DNA of 44,495 nt from an uncultured Schlesneria sp. (GTDB lineage Bacteria; Planctomycetota; Planctomycetia; Planctomycetales; Planctomycetaceae): NCBI GenBank assembly GCA_903899985.1, contig CAIULL010000049.1, positions 1 to 44,495 on the forward strand, given 5' to 3'. Numbering within the stretch: position 1 is the first letter of the stretch; every line of letters begins with the position of its first letter. A program made the position numbers and the translations under genes. The notes under the pieces were generated by a model. The model had not been told where the DNA came from. It ran no database searches and worked only from the letters and a program-made list of their open reading frames with translations. Shown here piece by piece: positions 33,435 to 42,169 of the stretch.

Positions 33435-33679
33435 TGCTGCATCAATCCAATGTGAAAGACCGCATCATGGCCAATTCGGATTCTGTGCGACAATCGCGAC
33501 GGATATGCTGACCGAGCCGCTCTGACTGCGGCATTCTAACTGTCTGCCACGAAACGATCACCAGAGGTCGGCTCTATCGCCATAAACTCGTCGCGATGTT
33601 CCGCCTCCAGCGCCTCGCGATATCGTTCGTAAATCGCTTTGGCCTGGTCAATCACGACTCTGGTTTCATTCGAAATCAT
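33398..33679 (-). pseudogene. Amber-interrupted small partner protein of the aspartic protease
   Basis: Starting at the ATG at 33679, with GGAG well placed, the frame reads MISNETRVVIDQAKAIYERY, EHRDEFMAIEPTSGDRFVAD and then Ser and a TAG at 33536-33538. Reading past the TAG, the same frame gives NAAVRAARSAYPSRL and HRIRIGHDAVFHIG and closes at 33398. This is the full pattern of a small conserved protein (AIEPxSGxxFxG, then an AxxxAR-AxP helix and a xIRIG strand) that commonly precedes this kind of protease gene. The end overlaps the protease frame. One point mutation explains the break. The function of the family is unknown to me. Confidence 0.72.
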
Positions 33680-34073
33680 GCTGTTCTCCACCGTCTGGAG
33701 GGGTTCGTTCAGCCGGAATTGAGTTTTTGGATCGAACGCTCCCTTTTGAATTCCTTTCAGTGACGATTCACTCGGCATGCTACGGACTCTTCGATTGTCA
33801 TTCAAGCACGATTCTCCCGTTCGCAACGAACGATTAGCAACGGGATGGAGGCAGCTTTTTGAGCTTTGTGGTTGCGTTCGTTGACAATACTCGGCAACAA
33901 AATCCATCATAAACGCGACGATGCAGAAATAAAGCGAACGATCGCAGAGTTCCAATCGCACAGATGGTCCGCGTGCGCGTGAACCTCTTTCGTCCTGATG
34001 AAATTGCCATTAGTCATGTCATGCACCGCACCGATGACGCAAGTGTCAACGCTGAGAACCGGATGGCGGCCAC
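33680..34073. other. Gap with no supported gene
   Basis: Frames here are extensions or shadows of neighbours. One inverted repeat, TCCCGTT at 33815-33821 and AACGGGA at 33839-33845, is present without a T-run. Confidence 0.45.
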
Positions 34074-35624
34074 TCACCTTCCGCGAACGACGTATAAATC
34101 CCCGTTTTCCAAGCTCAAAACCCTTTCCCATTTCGCAGGCGTCCTTGCTGCGAACTCGGGGCTTTCGTACTTGTACGTCTTCTTCAGGAAGTTGATCATG
34201 CTTTTGTTGACAAACACATAAGCCCCCTCAGGGATCGTCTGTTCGCTCTCCTTTTCCCAGGGAATCGTTGTTGCCGTTGATGGAACCAGCAGTCCTGCTC
34301 GGAAAAAGACCAGATTCGCTGCCGTTCGGTAATCGGTGTAGATCACATCCCCTTCCCCGAGACGCGCCGTCAACGTTCGTTCCACTTGCTGAACTCTGGA
34401 CATGTGCGATCGTAAATTGGCACCGCATATTCCACAAAAAGCCAGAATCAGAACCACGGCCCAAAAACGGCGCTCTTTCCCGACAGTTAAACCAGCGTCA
34501 GCGACCAGCAGCTTGGCGAGAAAGCCGGCCATGAGAATCACCGAAGGGAGAATAATCGCGTAGAGGTAGCGGTCAAATAGTGGCAATGGCCTGTAGGAGC
34601 TAAATGAACTCGTCATAAAATTGAACATCATCATCAACGACACCAGCCAGATGCTCGGAATGACGAAGAAGCGGTTTCGAAATTGAATTCCCCAAACAAG
34701 ACCAACCATAGCGAATGTTGGCACAAACCCCATTTCACGATTGAGAAGCATGGATTTGGGGCCGACAATCAAAAGCCTCTTCAATATTGCTTTCGCGTAA
34801 CCGCCAGCCTTCCAGCCGAAGTACGGGGATGATTCATCAAAGAACCAGACTGCCCACTCTTGATAGTTCCGTTCCGTTGCATGGAAGCGAAATAAGGGGT
34901 CTCCGGTCAATCGTTGATATAACGCTGTTTCGGCGATCAGCACCGCCAGCGAGCCTGCGCCGATCGCCACCACGCATGCCATTCGTCCCGACAATCGAAT
35001 CTGGCCGGGGCAGGCCAGAGTGAGAATTGCGACGAACGGGACGAGATAAATAACAGATTCTTTGCAGAGCCACGAAACGCCAAAAAAAACGCCGCTGAGG
35101 ATTCCAAGGAACACCGATTGCCGCAGGTTCGGCCTGTTACTTGCAATCAATGCGAAAGCGATTCCGACATTGGCCCAGAACGCGGCAATGGCATCAGGGA
35201 AAAGGATCGATGCCATGGTGAGTTCTATCGGAAGCACGGCAAGCGCACCCAATGCGATCAGGCCGGCGAGTGGTGACTCCAGGTAACGCGCAATGGCGTA
35301 TGCCAGCAGGCAGCCAAGGATGCTGACGACGAAAGGGTAGGCTGCAAGTGTCGCTTCGGAGAGGCCAAATATCGAGATCAGCTTCGCTGTTGGCGCGTAT
35401 ACTCCAAGTCGAAGTGGAAAGACGGGAGGATGATCGTACTGAGGGATGTGGATCGTTCCGTGAGCGAGATCGTTCGCCAGAATTGAGTAATACCGTGGGT
35501 CCGAATCGGAATATCCTTGAAAGGCCGCCAGTCGTAAAAACATGGCAAACAGCAGGAATCCCGCAAAAGCTACCCAATGTAGCGGGCTCTTCGCGGAGTT
35601 AAGAAGATTGACGATGCGCTCCAA
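34074..35624 (-). CDS. GT-C type membrane glycosyltransferase, GT39/PMT-like
   Basis: The 516-residue protein has about ten or more membrane segments. Its first extracytoplasmic loop contains the acidic motif YSDSDPRYY (about residues 36-44), as expected of the Asp-containing active site of the GT-C fold. Later segments follow the ArnT/PMT pattern. These enzymes move sugars from polyprenyl-phosphate carriers to lipids, proteins or polysaccharides on the outer face of the membrane. The start is TTG with a strong AAGGAAG 5 bases upstream; the next ATG is too far inside. No other glycan gene is adjacent, so the acceptor cannot be guessed. Confidence 0.85.
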   Translation of the reverse strand: MERIVNLLNSAKSPLHWVAFAGFLLFAMFLRLAAFQGYSDSDPRYYSILANDLAHGTIHIPQYDHPPVFPLRLGVYAPTAKLISIFGLSEATLAAYPFVVSILGCLLAYAIARYLESPLAGLIALGALAVLPIELTMASILFPDAIAAFWANVGIAFALIASNRPNLRQSVFLGILSGVFFGVSWLCKESVIYLVPFVAILTLACPGQIRLSGRMACVVAIGAGSLAVLIAETALYQRLTGDPLFRFHATERNYQEWAVWFFDESSPYFGWKAGGYAKAILKRLLIVGPKSMLLNREMGFVPTFAMVGLVWGIQFRNRFFVIPSIWLVSLMMMFNFMTSSFSSYRPLPLFDRYLYAIILPSVILMAGFLAKLLVADAGLTVGKERRFWAVVLILAFCGICGANLRSHMSRVQQVERTLTARLGEGDVIYTDYRTAANLVFFRAGLLVPSTATTIPWEKESEQTIPEGAYVFVNKSMINFLKKTYKYESPEFAARTPAKWERVLSLENGDLYVVRGR

Positions 35625-35976
35625 GTTTCTTCCTTCCAGAAGCAGGCTTTCAGCTGACTTGTCAGATAAAAACCAGCAATTGACGGCGGGATCACGGTCT
35701 CCCGGAGCACGCGGTTATCGGGTCTTTCAAGGCAAAAAACAATCGAATTCGGGGTTAGTGATCGAGCATACTTCCGAATAGAAAAATGCGACGAGTTTTT
35801 TTAAGTCGATGTTAATCGTAAACTTCGAGCCGTTACATGTTGTGGCGAAGATCGATCGAGTTAATGCCGATCGGTAGTTGCCCTTCAGGTCGCCTCAATT
35901 TGAAAATGCCACAGTCTCGCCGTGCAGCCTCGAAAGTGTCGGCACCTTGATCGCCGAGCATCGCAGGAGATGTAGA
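35625..35976. other. Divergent intergenic region
   Basis: About 350 AT-richer bases separate the glycosyltransferase and the cysteine-rich protein gene. No gene is supported. Promoters for both must lie here, but none is clear. Confidence 0.45.
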
Positions 35977-37437
35977 ATGGGTATTTCGACCGACAGCAAC
36001 GTTGCTCAGCTCGTTGAGTCGCGGGTGCGCATGAGCATTCGAGGTTACAAAGGCAATTTATTGGTCGTGACATGGGCCATCGACGCAGGTTGGATTCCCG
36101 CAGGGGACGAGCCGGGAGTTGATGGGCATCTTCAAGCATTACAAGAATATCTGGCGGCCAGAGGGCGACCTGAAGCAGATAATTTTCTGTTACGGTTTGG
36201 GCTGACCGTCCCTGGGACTCAACGCGGCGTTGTTCCACCTCTCAAGGCACTGGAACTGAACGGCAATGGATTTTCTGACCGCAGGAAGAACGAGTCTGCT
36301 GGTCAAATTGATCGGTTGAATGAAGTGCTGAGCCTTGCGCGAATGTTCCTGGCGGGATTGAGCCCGGAAACCGCGCAGGCCGTGCGTCAACTTGCGGACA
36401 TCGCCGTTGCCCCGGTCGATCAGGCAAGTTCTGACTGGCTGGGGCAGATTCAATGTCTTACTCCCGAACAATCAGACAAGGTTGCAGAGATCGCGCTGCA
36501 GTCCCTCGAAAATGTCGCAAAACCCGTGCAAGAACTGGGTGTCGACCTGCTCGAGAGCCTCGCGTGTTTTCGGTTCGAGCCACTTGGCTCTGATATTTGT
36601 CGCCTGATTCGAACAAAGGAAATTTTCTGGCTTCCAGGCCTGTTTCGCGACGCCGGGGAATCTGAGGCAATGGTGTTACTGGATTTGCTCGAACAGGCAA
36701 ATGAAACGCTTGCGATCAACCATCTTTTGTTATGCGTCGCCTGGACACGTAGCAACGTCGCGGTAGAACGTTTTCGTCACTGGAGCCAACAGCCCCCGTC
36801 CTGGGCCTCACTTCTGCATGTACCACCGGCAGAATATCTACCTTCCGCAGGTTGGTGTTTGAACGCCAACGGGGAACGCCGCGATCTGATTTCGATGAAT
36901 TGCCATCGACTACGGCCCGCTGACGAGGCTGCGCCAGATTCGATCCGATGTTTCATTCCTTGCTCGCAAAAATGTCCTGGTTGCGAATCGCGAATAGTCG
37001 TTTTGTTCGACTTCATGACCATTCAGACTGAGCTTCCGGAAAACGCACCGGTCAAGGTTTACTGTTGTTTATATTGCTCGATATTTGCACCGACTTTCGT
37101 GCGATATTTTCGGGATCAATCATGGGAGTTGTTAGCATCCGAAGCAACAAATCTCCGGGCGTCAGATTTCGTCTTCGAGACTCGATATGTCGCACTTGTC
37201 AGCAAAAAACATCCTCCGTTCGCGTCCGCCAAGGTGTTTGAACTTGACGATGCCACGGCGATTGGTGGAGTGCCGATGTGGTTTCAAGATGCCGAGTATC
37301 CGCGCTGTCCGACATGCGGTGATTGGATGACGTTTCTGGCTCAACATGACAATTCCGCCGTTCAACACGAAGGAATTTTTTACGCCTTCTTTTGTCCTTC
37401 GTGCAAGATTTCTGCAGTCAATTATCAGCAGACCTGA
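35977..37437 (+). CDS. Two-part protein: helical N-terminus and cysteine-rich C-terminal domain
   Basis: The 486-residue protein starts at an ATG with AGGAG about 8 bases upstream; codons before it look non-coding. Residues 1-310 are mostly helical, with repeats that look HEAT-like (VGEIALQS-type LTPEQSDKVAEIALQSLENV and AMVLLDLLEQANETL). The last 170 residues contain CSQKCPGCESRI, CCLYC, CPTCGDWM and CPSCK, enough for one or two zinc sites. The segment IGGVPMWFQDAEYPRCPTCG and the closing AVNYQQT resemble DUF1963/YwqG-like proteins. No function is known for these. Its position beside DMP19-like and YciI-like genes is typical of gene clusters of small accessory proteins. Confidence 0.72.
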   Translation: MGISTDSNVAQLVESRVRMSIRGYKGNLLVVTWAIDAGWIPAGDEPGVDGHLQALQEYLAARGRPEADNFLLRFGLTVPGTQRGVVPPLKALELNGNGFSDRRKNESAGQIDRLNEVLSLARMFLAGLSPETAQAVRQLADIAVAPVDQASSDWLGQIQCLTPEQSDKVAEIALQSLENVAKPVQELGVDLLESLACFRFEPLGSDICRLIRTKEIFWLPGLFRDAGESEAMVLLDLLEQANETLAINHLLLCVAWTRSNVAVERFRHWSQQPPSWASLLHVPPAEYLPSAGWCLNANGERRDLISMNCHRLRPADEAAPDSIRCFIPCSQKCPGCESRIVVLFDFMTIQTELPENAPVKVYCCLYCSIFAPTFVRYFRDQSWELLASEATNLRASDFVFETRYVALVSKKHPPFASAKVFELDDATAIGGVPMWFQDAEYPRCPTCGDWMTFLAQHDNSAVQHEGIFYAFFCPSCKISAVNYQQT

Positions 37438-37481
37438 GATGTTGGCTGGTGATATCCAGCCAGCATCAGCCGAAAGGCGAC

Positions 37482-37883
37482 CTACGCCATGTCCCGCGTC
37501 CGAAGCGACGCAAACTCGACAGGCTTCAACTTGAGTCGCTGCTCAAAACGTTCAACCAGTACGCTGTCCGAGCGAATCAGATCAATATACTGGCTGTCAA
37601 GTTGACTCTCATGCTCACCCAAATCGCTGTCGTTTTCAAAATGCGCTCTCGCACGAGACAACACAGAAGTCACCGCTTCCAGCCCAAAGTAAGAGTATCC
37701 GGCTTTCGCATCACTCAGCTCACTGGCAGTAAGGCATTCGATCGCGTGCAGCACACCACCATTCATGATGAGGCCATGCGCGTAGAGCATATCGGCGAGC
37801 GCACGGTCACCCGGGAGAGATCGCAACGGATCTTCTCCGCAAGCACGATTCCAGTTCATGTAGGCTTGGGTCAACTGGTACAT
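37482..37883 (-). CDS. DMP19/DUF4375-like small protein
   Basis: The 133-residue protein has a mostly helical sequence with LADMLYAHGLIMNGGVLHAI and YSYFGLEAVTSVLSRARAHF. The INGG.H/F pattern followed by an acidic helix recalls DUF4375 (DMP19), whose studied member is an acidic DNA-mimic protein. Similarity is from memory and is only moderate. It has no signal peptide and no membrane segment. The ATG has only a weak ribosome binding site. It runs towards the preceding cysteine-rich protein gene, about 45 bases away. Confidence 0.6.
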   Translation of the reverse strand: MYQLTQAYMNWNRACGEDPLRSLPGDRALADMLYAHGLIMNGGVLHAIECLTASELSDAKAGYSYFGLEAVTSVLSRARAHFENDSDLGEHESQLDSQYIDLIRSDSVLVERFEQRLKLKPVEFASLRTRDMA

Positions 37884-37996
37884 CTGATGAAGGCCGATAA
37901 GCGTTAATGGGAATTTGTGTCGTCGCTGTTACAGTGCCTGTTATTATCACGCGTATCGCAATCGACTGATAATCTCATGAGCTGTTGGGGAGTGAA

Positions 37997-38296
37997 ATGA
38001 ACGACTACATCTTTTTGATCCACAACGACGCCGCTGACGATGGCCTTAGTCGTGATGATGAATGGGCTGCGTATATTACGAAGCTCCAACAGTCGGGCGT
38101 CTTCCAGGGGGGAAGTGCTATCGGTGATGGTATTTGCATGTCAAAGGCTGGCACTCGGCCCGACATCACTACGAAGCTATCTGGGTTTATCCGAGTTCAA
38201 GCCGACAGCTTGAGCCGGGCACAGGAGTTGGTGCATGGCAACCCTGTGTTTGAGGCGGGTGGAACGGTCGAAATACGGGAACTGCCGAAAACCTGA
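37997..38296 (+). CDS. YciI-like (YCII/DGPF) protein
   Basis: This 99-residue protein has the ferredoxin-like YCII pattern. It starts MNDYIFLIHNDAADD, continues with AAYITKLQQSGVFQGGSAIG, and ends with FIRVQADSLSRAQELVHGN and GGTVEIRELPK. The ATG at 37997 is chosen because GGAG lies 5 bases upstream; the ATG 12 bases before it is poorer. The family binds small molecules and often stands beside ECF sigma factor genes, but no such gene is adjacent here. Function is uncertain. Confidence 0.78.
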   Translation: MNDYIFLIHNDAADDGLSRDDEWAAYITKLQQSGVFQGGSAIGDGICMSKAGTRPDITTKLSGFIRVQADSLSRAQELVHGNPVFEAGGTVEIRELPKT

Positions 38297-38465
38297 GGCC
38301 TGATACCAATCCACCGGGAAAGTGAACCCATTGCAGGGGCCGCTCCAATCGACAACTCGATGCCGCATTCAGAATAAGTTGCTCCATAGGTGTCGTCGAA
38401 ATAGGATCTTAAATACATTTCAATAGGTCAATTGCCGAAATTCCCCGTTTGCTGAAGAGCGATTC

Positions 38466-39494
38466 ATGACGGACATCGAAAACGAATCACCCGAGGAAGA
38501 GCGTCAAGACAGTGACTATGACGGTGCCTGGAAAGAAACAATTCGATTGCATTTGCCGGAAGCAATCAAGAAAGGCTTCCCAGCGTTTGCGGATCTCATC
38601 GATTGGAATTGCGAACCACAATGGTTGGATAAAGAGATCAGCCAGATCGTCTGGCGATTCGGGCAACGCAATCGTGAAGTCGATTTGCTGTTCAAGGTCC
38701 GATTGTTCGATGGTCGCGAGCAATGGATTTTGTGTCATCTTGAGATTCAGACACACTTCGAAGCGAACTTCCCATTCCGCATCGATTTGTATAACGCTGG
38801 ATTGAAATGGATGTTTCAGGAAGAGGTTGTGACACTTGTGCTGCTTGCGGACTTGAGTCCGGATTGGCGACCCGGTTCTCACCATTTTCAACTGGCGGAT
38901 TTTTGCAGCATTCGAGAGTTTCCAGTCTGCTAGTTATTGGATCGCTTGGCCACGGATTGGGTTAGTGACGATTCGCTGTTTGTGCAGGTGGCGCGAGCCC
39001 AGATCGCCGCACTGCGAACTTCAAGTGATCCAGAAGCGCGATTCGGTGCAAAAACCCAATTGGTGAGAAACCTCTACACGATGGGGTATTCATCAGATAC
39101 AATCCGTGAAATATTCCGCTTGATCGATTGGATGATGCGACTGCGTCCAGATCTGGACCGCAGATTCAAGTCCGAATTGGTCACTTTCGAAGAGGAAAAT
39201 CGAATGCCGTACGTAACATCGATTGAACGACTGGCAAAAGAAGAAGGCATGGAAGAAGGCCTTGAGAAAGGTCGGCAAGAAGGTCGTGAGGAAGGTCGTG
39301 AGGAAGGTCGGGAACAGGGGAGTGCCACGTTGTTGATACGGATTCTGACGCGTCAGTGTGGATCGTTACCTGAAGACATCCTGTTGAAAATCCGCGAGTT
39401 AAAGTTGGAGCAGAGCCAGAATCTCGGCGAGGCTTTGCTCGACTTCAAGTCGATCGTCGATCTCAAAGCGTGGTTGAGTACGAAAATTGATTGA
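38466..39494 (+). pseudogene. Rpn/DUF4351 family nuclease-transposase, interrupted by an amber codon
   Basis: One reading frame of 342 codons is split by a TAG at 38931-38933 (codon 156). The first part has the PD-(D/E)XK nuclease core of Rpn-family proteins: REVDLLFKV (the Asp) and ILCHLEIQTHFEANFPFRI (Glu-x-Gln). The part after the TAG continues in the same frame with LLDRLATDWVSDDSLFVQVA, then RNLYTMGYSSDTIREIF, the Gly-Arg-Glu repeat and a DUF4351-like end (IRELKLEQSQNLGEALLDF). Such proteins promote recombination and are spread as mobile families. If the TAG is not suppressed, only the nuclease half is made; a TTG at 38937 could restart the rest. Decay is the simplest reading. Confidence 0.78.
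39243..39314 (+). repeat. Six tandem 12-base units in the DUF4351 gene
   Basis: Six units of the type GAAGGTCGTGAG (two identical at 39279-39302) encode repeats of Glu-Gly-Arg-Glu, a flexible charged linker usual in this family. Copy number here is likely to vary by slippage. Confidence 0.85.
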
Positions 39495-39574
39495 ATTGGC
39501 GTTGCTGTTCTTCACGCAAACAGGTGACGAGCCGTGTTCCGGCAGACCACTGGCATCGCAGGAACCTCTCGGAA

Positions 39575-42139
39575 ATGTCTTTGACGCGAATCGTGATTGC
39601 CGGTTTATTCGTTAGCATTGTCGTTTTTGCCGAACAGGCACTCACTGCAGAGCCTGCCATCACGCCGGATCGAGACGGTTACGATCGAATCATCGTTCCG
39701 TTCTTGACGAAGTATTGTCAAAAGTGTCATGCGGTTGAGAAGCTCGAAGGGGAATTCGGCGTCGACTCAAAACGGTTGGCAAATGATTTCAGTGATGCCG
39801 CACTCAAAGGAAAATGGCGTGAGGTCGTCAATGTCCTGAATTCTCATGAGATGCCACCTGAAAAGTCGCCGCAACCCTCCCCTGCCGAAGTGGCTGCCGT
39901 TGTCGACTGGATCACCGAACAAACAGTTCGAGCGGAATTGGCGAAACGGGAACGGTCGGTGGTGCTACGAAGACTCAATCGGGACGAGTACCGGAATACG
40001 ATCCGCGACCTGATCGGCATCGACTTCGATATTTCGAGCTTCCCTCAAGATCCACCCGCAGGTGGCTTCGACAATAACGGCAGGGCGTTAACGGTATCGC
40101 CGCTGCACCTTGAGATGTACCTGGCTGCCGCTCAGCAGATCCTTGATACAGCGATCGTCTCGGGTGACCAGCCCGTGAAGATTAAGTGGCGTTTCGAGCC
40201 AAAGGTTGGACCGATGGACCAGCGACGAGTCCGCTTCGATCCTCAGAATAATCCGATCGTCAACGGTGCGAATAATCAACAAGATGGGGATTGGGTTGTT
40301 GTTCACCATAACTCGTGGGACAAGGTGATCGAAGCCCGTGGTTTCCGGGTTCCGACACCTGGGAAGTACACGATCCGCATTCATGCCGCGGGTCGGGTTC
40401 CAAACCGCGAGCAGGTGGTCGAATCGGCAGACAAGATTTTGCGGCAACGACGGGACGAACAGACCACACAAAACCCAAAAGGAAAAGAATGGCACGACCG
40501 ACAATATGAGACGGACCTGAATCATTTCAAAAACGATCGAATTTATGATTACGGTCCGCCTCGAATCAAGCTGGTACAGCAACTCGGTCCGCAGCCACGT
40601 GTCATCGCCGAGTTTGATGTGACCGGTACGCTGCAAAAGCCCAGCACGCACGAGTTTTCCGTCAGATTTACGACGGAAGAAGCAGGCATCCGCACGGAAT
40701 ATGCCTATGAAATTCCCCGCGTGCTGGAGAACTTCTGGATGCAGGGAAAAGACTCATTCGCCCGTCCCGAGTTACTGATTGACTGGTTCGAGATCGAAGG
40801 TCCGGAATATGACTCGTGGCCACCATCCAGCCACAAGCGATTGATGTTTGAGTCCCCTCTGGCCAATTTGGACGAAACGAAGTTTTTTCAGGAAGTTCTC
40901 GAACGGTTCATGCGTCGCGCTTACCGTCGGCCTGTTACTTCAAATGAGGTACTCGCCAAGATGGCACTCTTCACCGAAGCAAGAAAAGAGAAACCGGCCG
41001 TTGAAGCGATTAAGCTGCCACTGATTGCCATCTTGACTTCGCCCAATTTTCTTTACCTGACGGAACCCTATCCCGATGAGACAAACGGAAAACCTGTCGC
41101 TTTAAATGACCACGAACTGGCCAGTCGCCTCTCGTATTTTTTATGGTCGAGCATGCCAGATGAGGACTTGTTTCGGCTGGCTGACGGAAAACAATTGCAG
41201 ACGGTGAATGCGCGACAGGCCCAGGTCGATCGCCTGTTGAAAGATCCTAAAGCGGATTCGTTCGTCAGGAACTTCATCGATCAATGGCTGGGACTAAGGG
41301 AGGTCGGCACGAATCCCCCGGCAAAGGATCTTTATCCACAATATGACCGGCATCTCGAAACCTCGATCGTCGGCGAATCGGAGGCGTACTTTCGCGAGTT
41401 TCTGGTTAACGATCTTGATGTCCGGCAGATGGTCCGATCGGATTTTGTTGTGATCAACGAACGGCTTGCCCGGTTCTACGGTATTCCCGAAGTCCGAGGA
41501 GACGATTTCCGTCGGGTGCATGTTCCTAACGGAATTCAGCGAGGGGGTATTGTCACGCAGGCGTCGATCTTGACGACGACATCGAATGGTACTCGTACTT
41601 CACCCGTAAAACGCGGTACATGGATTCTCAAAACGTTGATGGGGATTGATCCTGGTTTGCCTGTTGCCAACGCCGGGGAAATCTCACCGAAAGTCCCAGG
41701 CATCGATAAAGCCACGGTACGACAGCGTTTGGAGATACACCGCTCGTTAGCACAATGTGCCAGGTGTCATAACAAAATTGATCCGCTTGGGTTTGCACTG
41801 GAAAACTACAATGCTGCCGGAGAATGGCGGGAACAGGAAGGCTTCGGTTACAAGGGGCGGATCGAAAAGAATGACCCCAAAATTGACGCGTCATCGGCCA
41901 TGCCCGATGGAACAAAAATTGACGGCGTTGCGGGACTACAGGCCGCGATGCTGGCGAAGGAAGACCTGTTTCTCGGTTGCCTGGCATCAAAACTGATGAC
42001 GTATGCTTACGGTCGCGAACTGGGGCTGGCCGATCAGCCGCTCGTGAAATCTGCTGTCACTGAGATGAAACAGAATGGATACACCTTAAGATCGTTGATT
42101 CAGTCGATTGTTGTCAGCGAGCCGTTCACAACCAAATAG
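39575..42139 (+). CDS. Planctomycete cytochrome-like protein with DUF1587/DUF1592/DUF1588 domains
   Basis: The 854-residue exported protein has a signal peptide (about 1-22). A cytochrome-c-like haem site, CQKCH (Cys48, Cys51, His52), follows. Then come the planctomycete-specific domains: DUF1587 (RRLNRDEYRNTIRDLIGIDF), a beta-rich middle, DUF1592 (RLSYFLWSSMPDEDLFRLA), DUF1588 with a second CxxCH (CARCH at 728-732, then NKIDPLGFALENYNAAG), and DUF1585 (KLMTYAYGRELG). Such proteins may bind haem and act in extracellular degradation, but no reaction has been shown that I can name. The ATG at 39575 is used since the 28 codons upstream lack signal-peptide features. The DUF1552 gene follows 30 bases later, as is usual. 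Confidence 0.92.
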   Translation: MSLTRIVIAGLFVSIVVFAEQALTAEPAITPDRDGYDRIIVPFLTKYCQKCHAVEKLEGEFGVDSKRLANDFSDAALKGKWREVVNVLNSHEMPPEKSPQPSPAEVAAVVDWITEQTVRAELAKRERSVVLRRLNRDEYRNTIRDLIGIDFDISSFPQDPPAGGFDNNGRALTVSPLHLEMYLAAAQQILDTAIVSGDQPVKIKWRFEPKVGPMDQRRVRFDPQNNPIVNGANNQQDGDWVVVHHNSWDKVIEARGFRVPTPGKYTIRIHAAGRVPNREQVVESADKILRQRRDEQTTQNPKGKEWHDRQYETDLNHFKNDRIYDYGPPRIKLVQQLGPQPRVIAEFDVTGTLQKPSTHEFSVRFTTEEAGIRTEYAYEIPRVLENFWMQGKDSFARPELLIDWFEIEGPEYDSWPPSSHKRLMFESPLANLDETKFFQEVLERFMRRAYRRPVTSNEVLAKMALFTEARKEKPAVEAIKLPLIAILTSPNFLYLTEPYPDETNGKPVALNDHELASRLSYFLWSSMPDEDLFRLADGKQLQTVNARQAQVDRLLKDPKADSFVRNFIDQWLGLREVGTNPPAKDLYPQYDRHLETSIVGESEAYFREFLVNDLDVRQMVRSDFVVINERLARFYGIPEVRGDDFRRVHVPNGIQRGGIVTQASILTTTSNGTRTSPVKRGTWILKTLMGIDPGLPVANAGEISPKVPGIDKATVRQRLEIHRSLAQCARCHNKIDPLGFALENYNAAGEWREQEGFGYKGRIEKNDPKIDASSAMPDGTKIDGVAGLQAAMLAKEDLFLGCLASKLMTYAYGRELGLADQPLVKSAVTEMKQNGYTLRSLIQSIVVSEPFTTK

Positions 42140-42169
42140 ATTTGCAGTCTGAAATTCAAGGATCGTGCA

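Noticed and set aside
33044-39494. Amber recoding as the explanation for the broken genes
   Set aside because: infB, the TPR gene and the DUF1592 gene end in TAG, and the protease also has a frameshift, so ordinary decay is simpler. It is kept only as a low-interest question.
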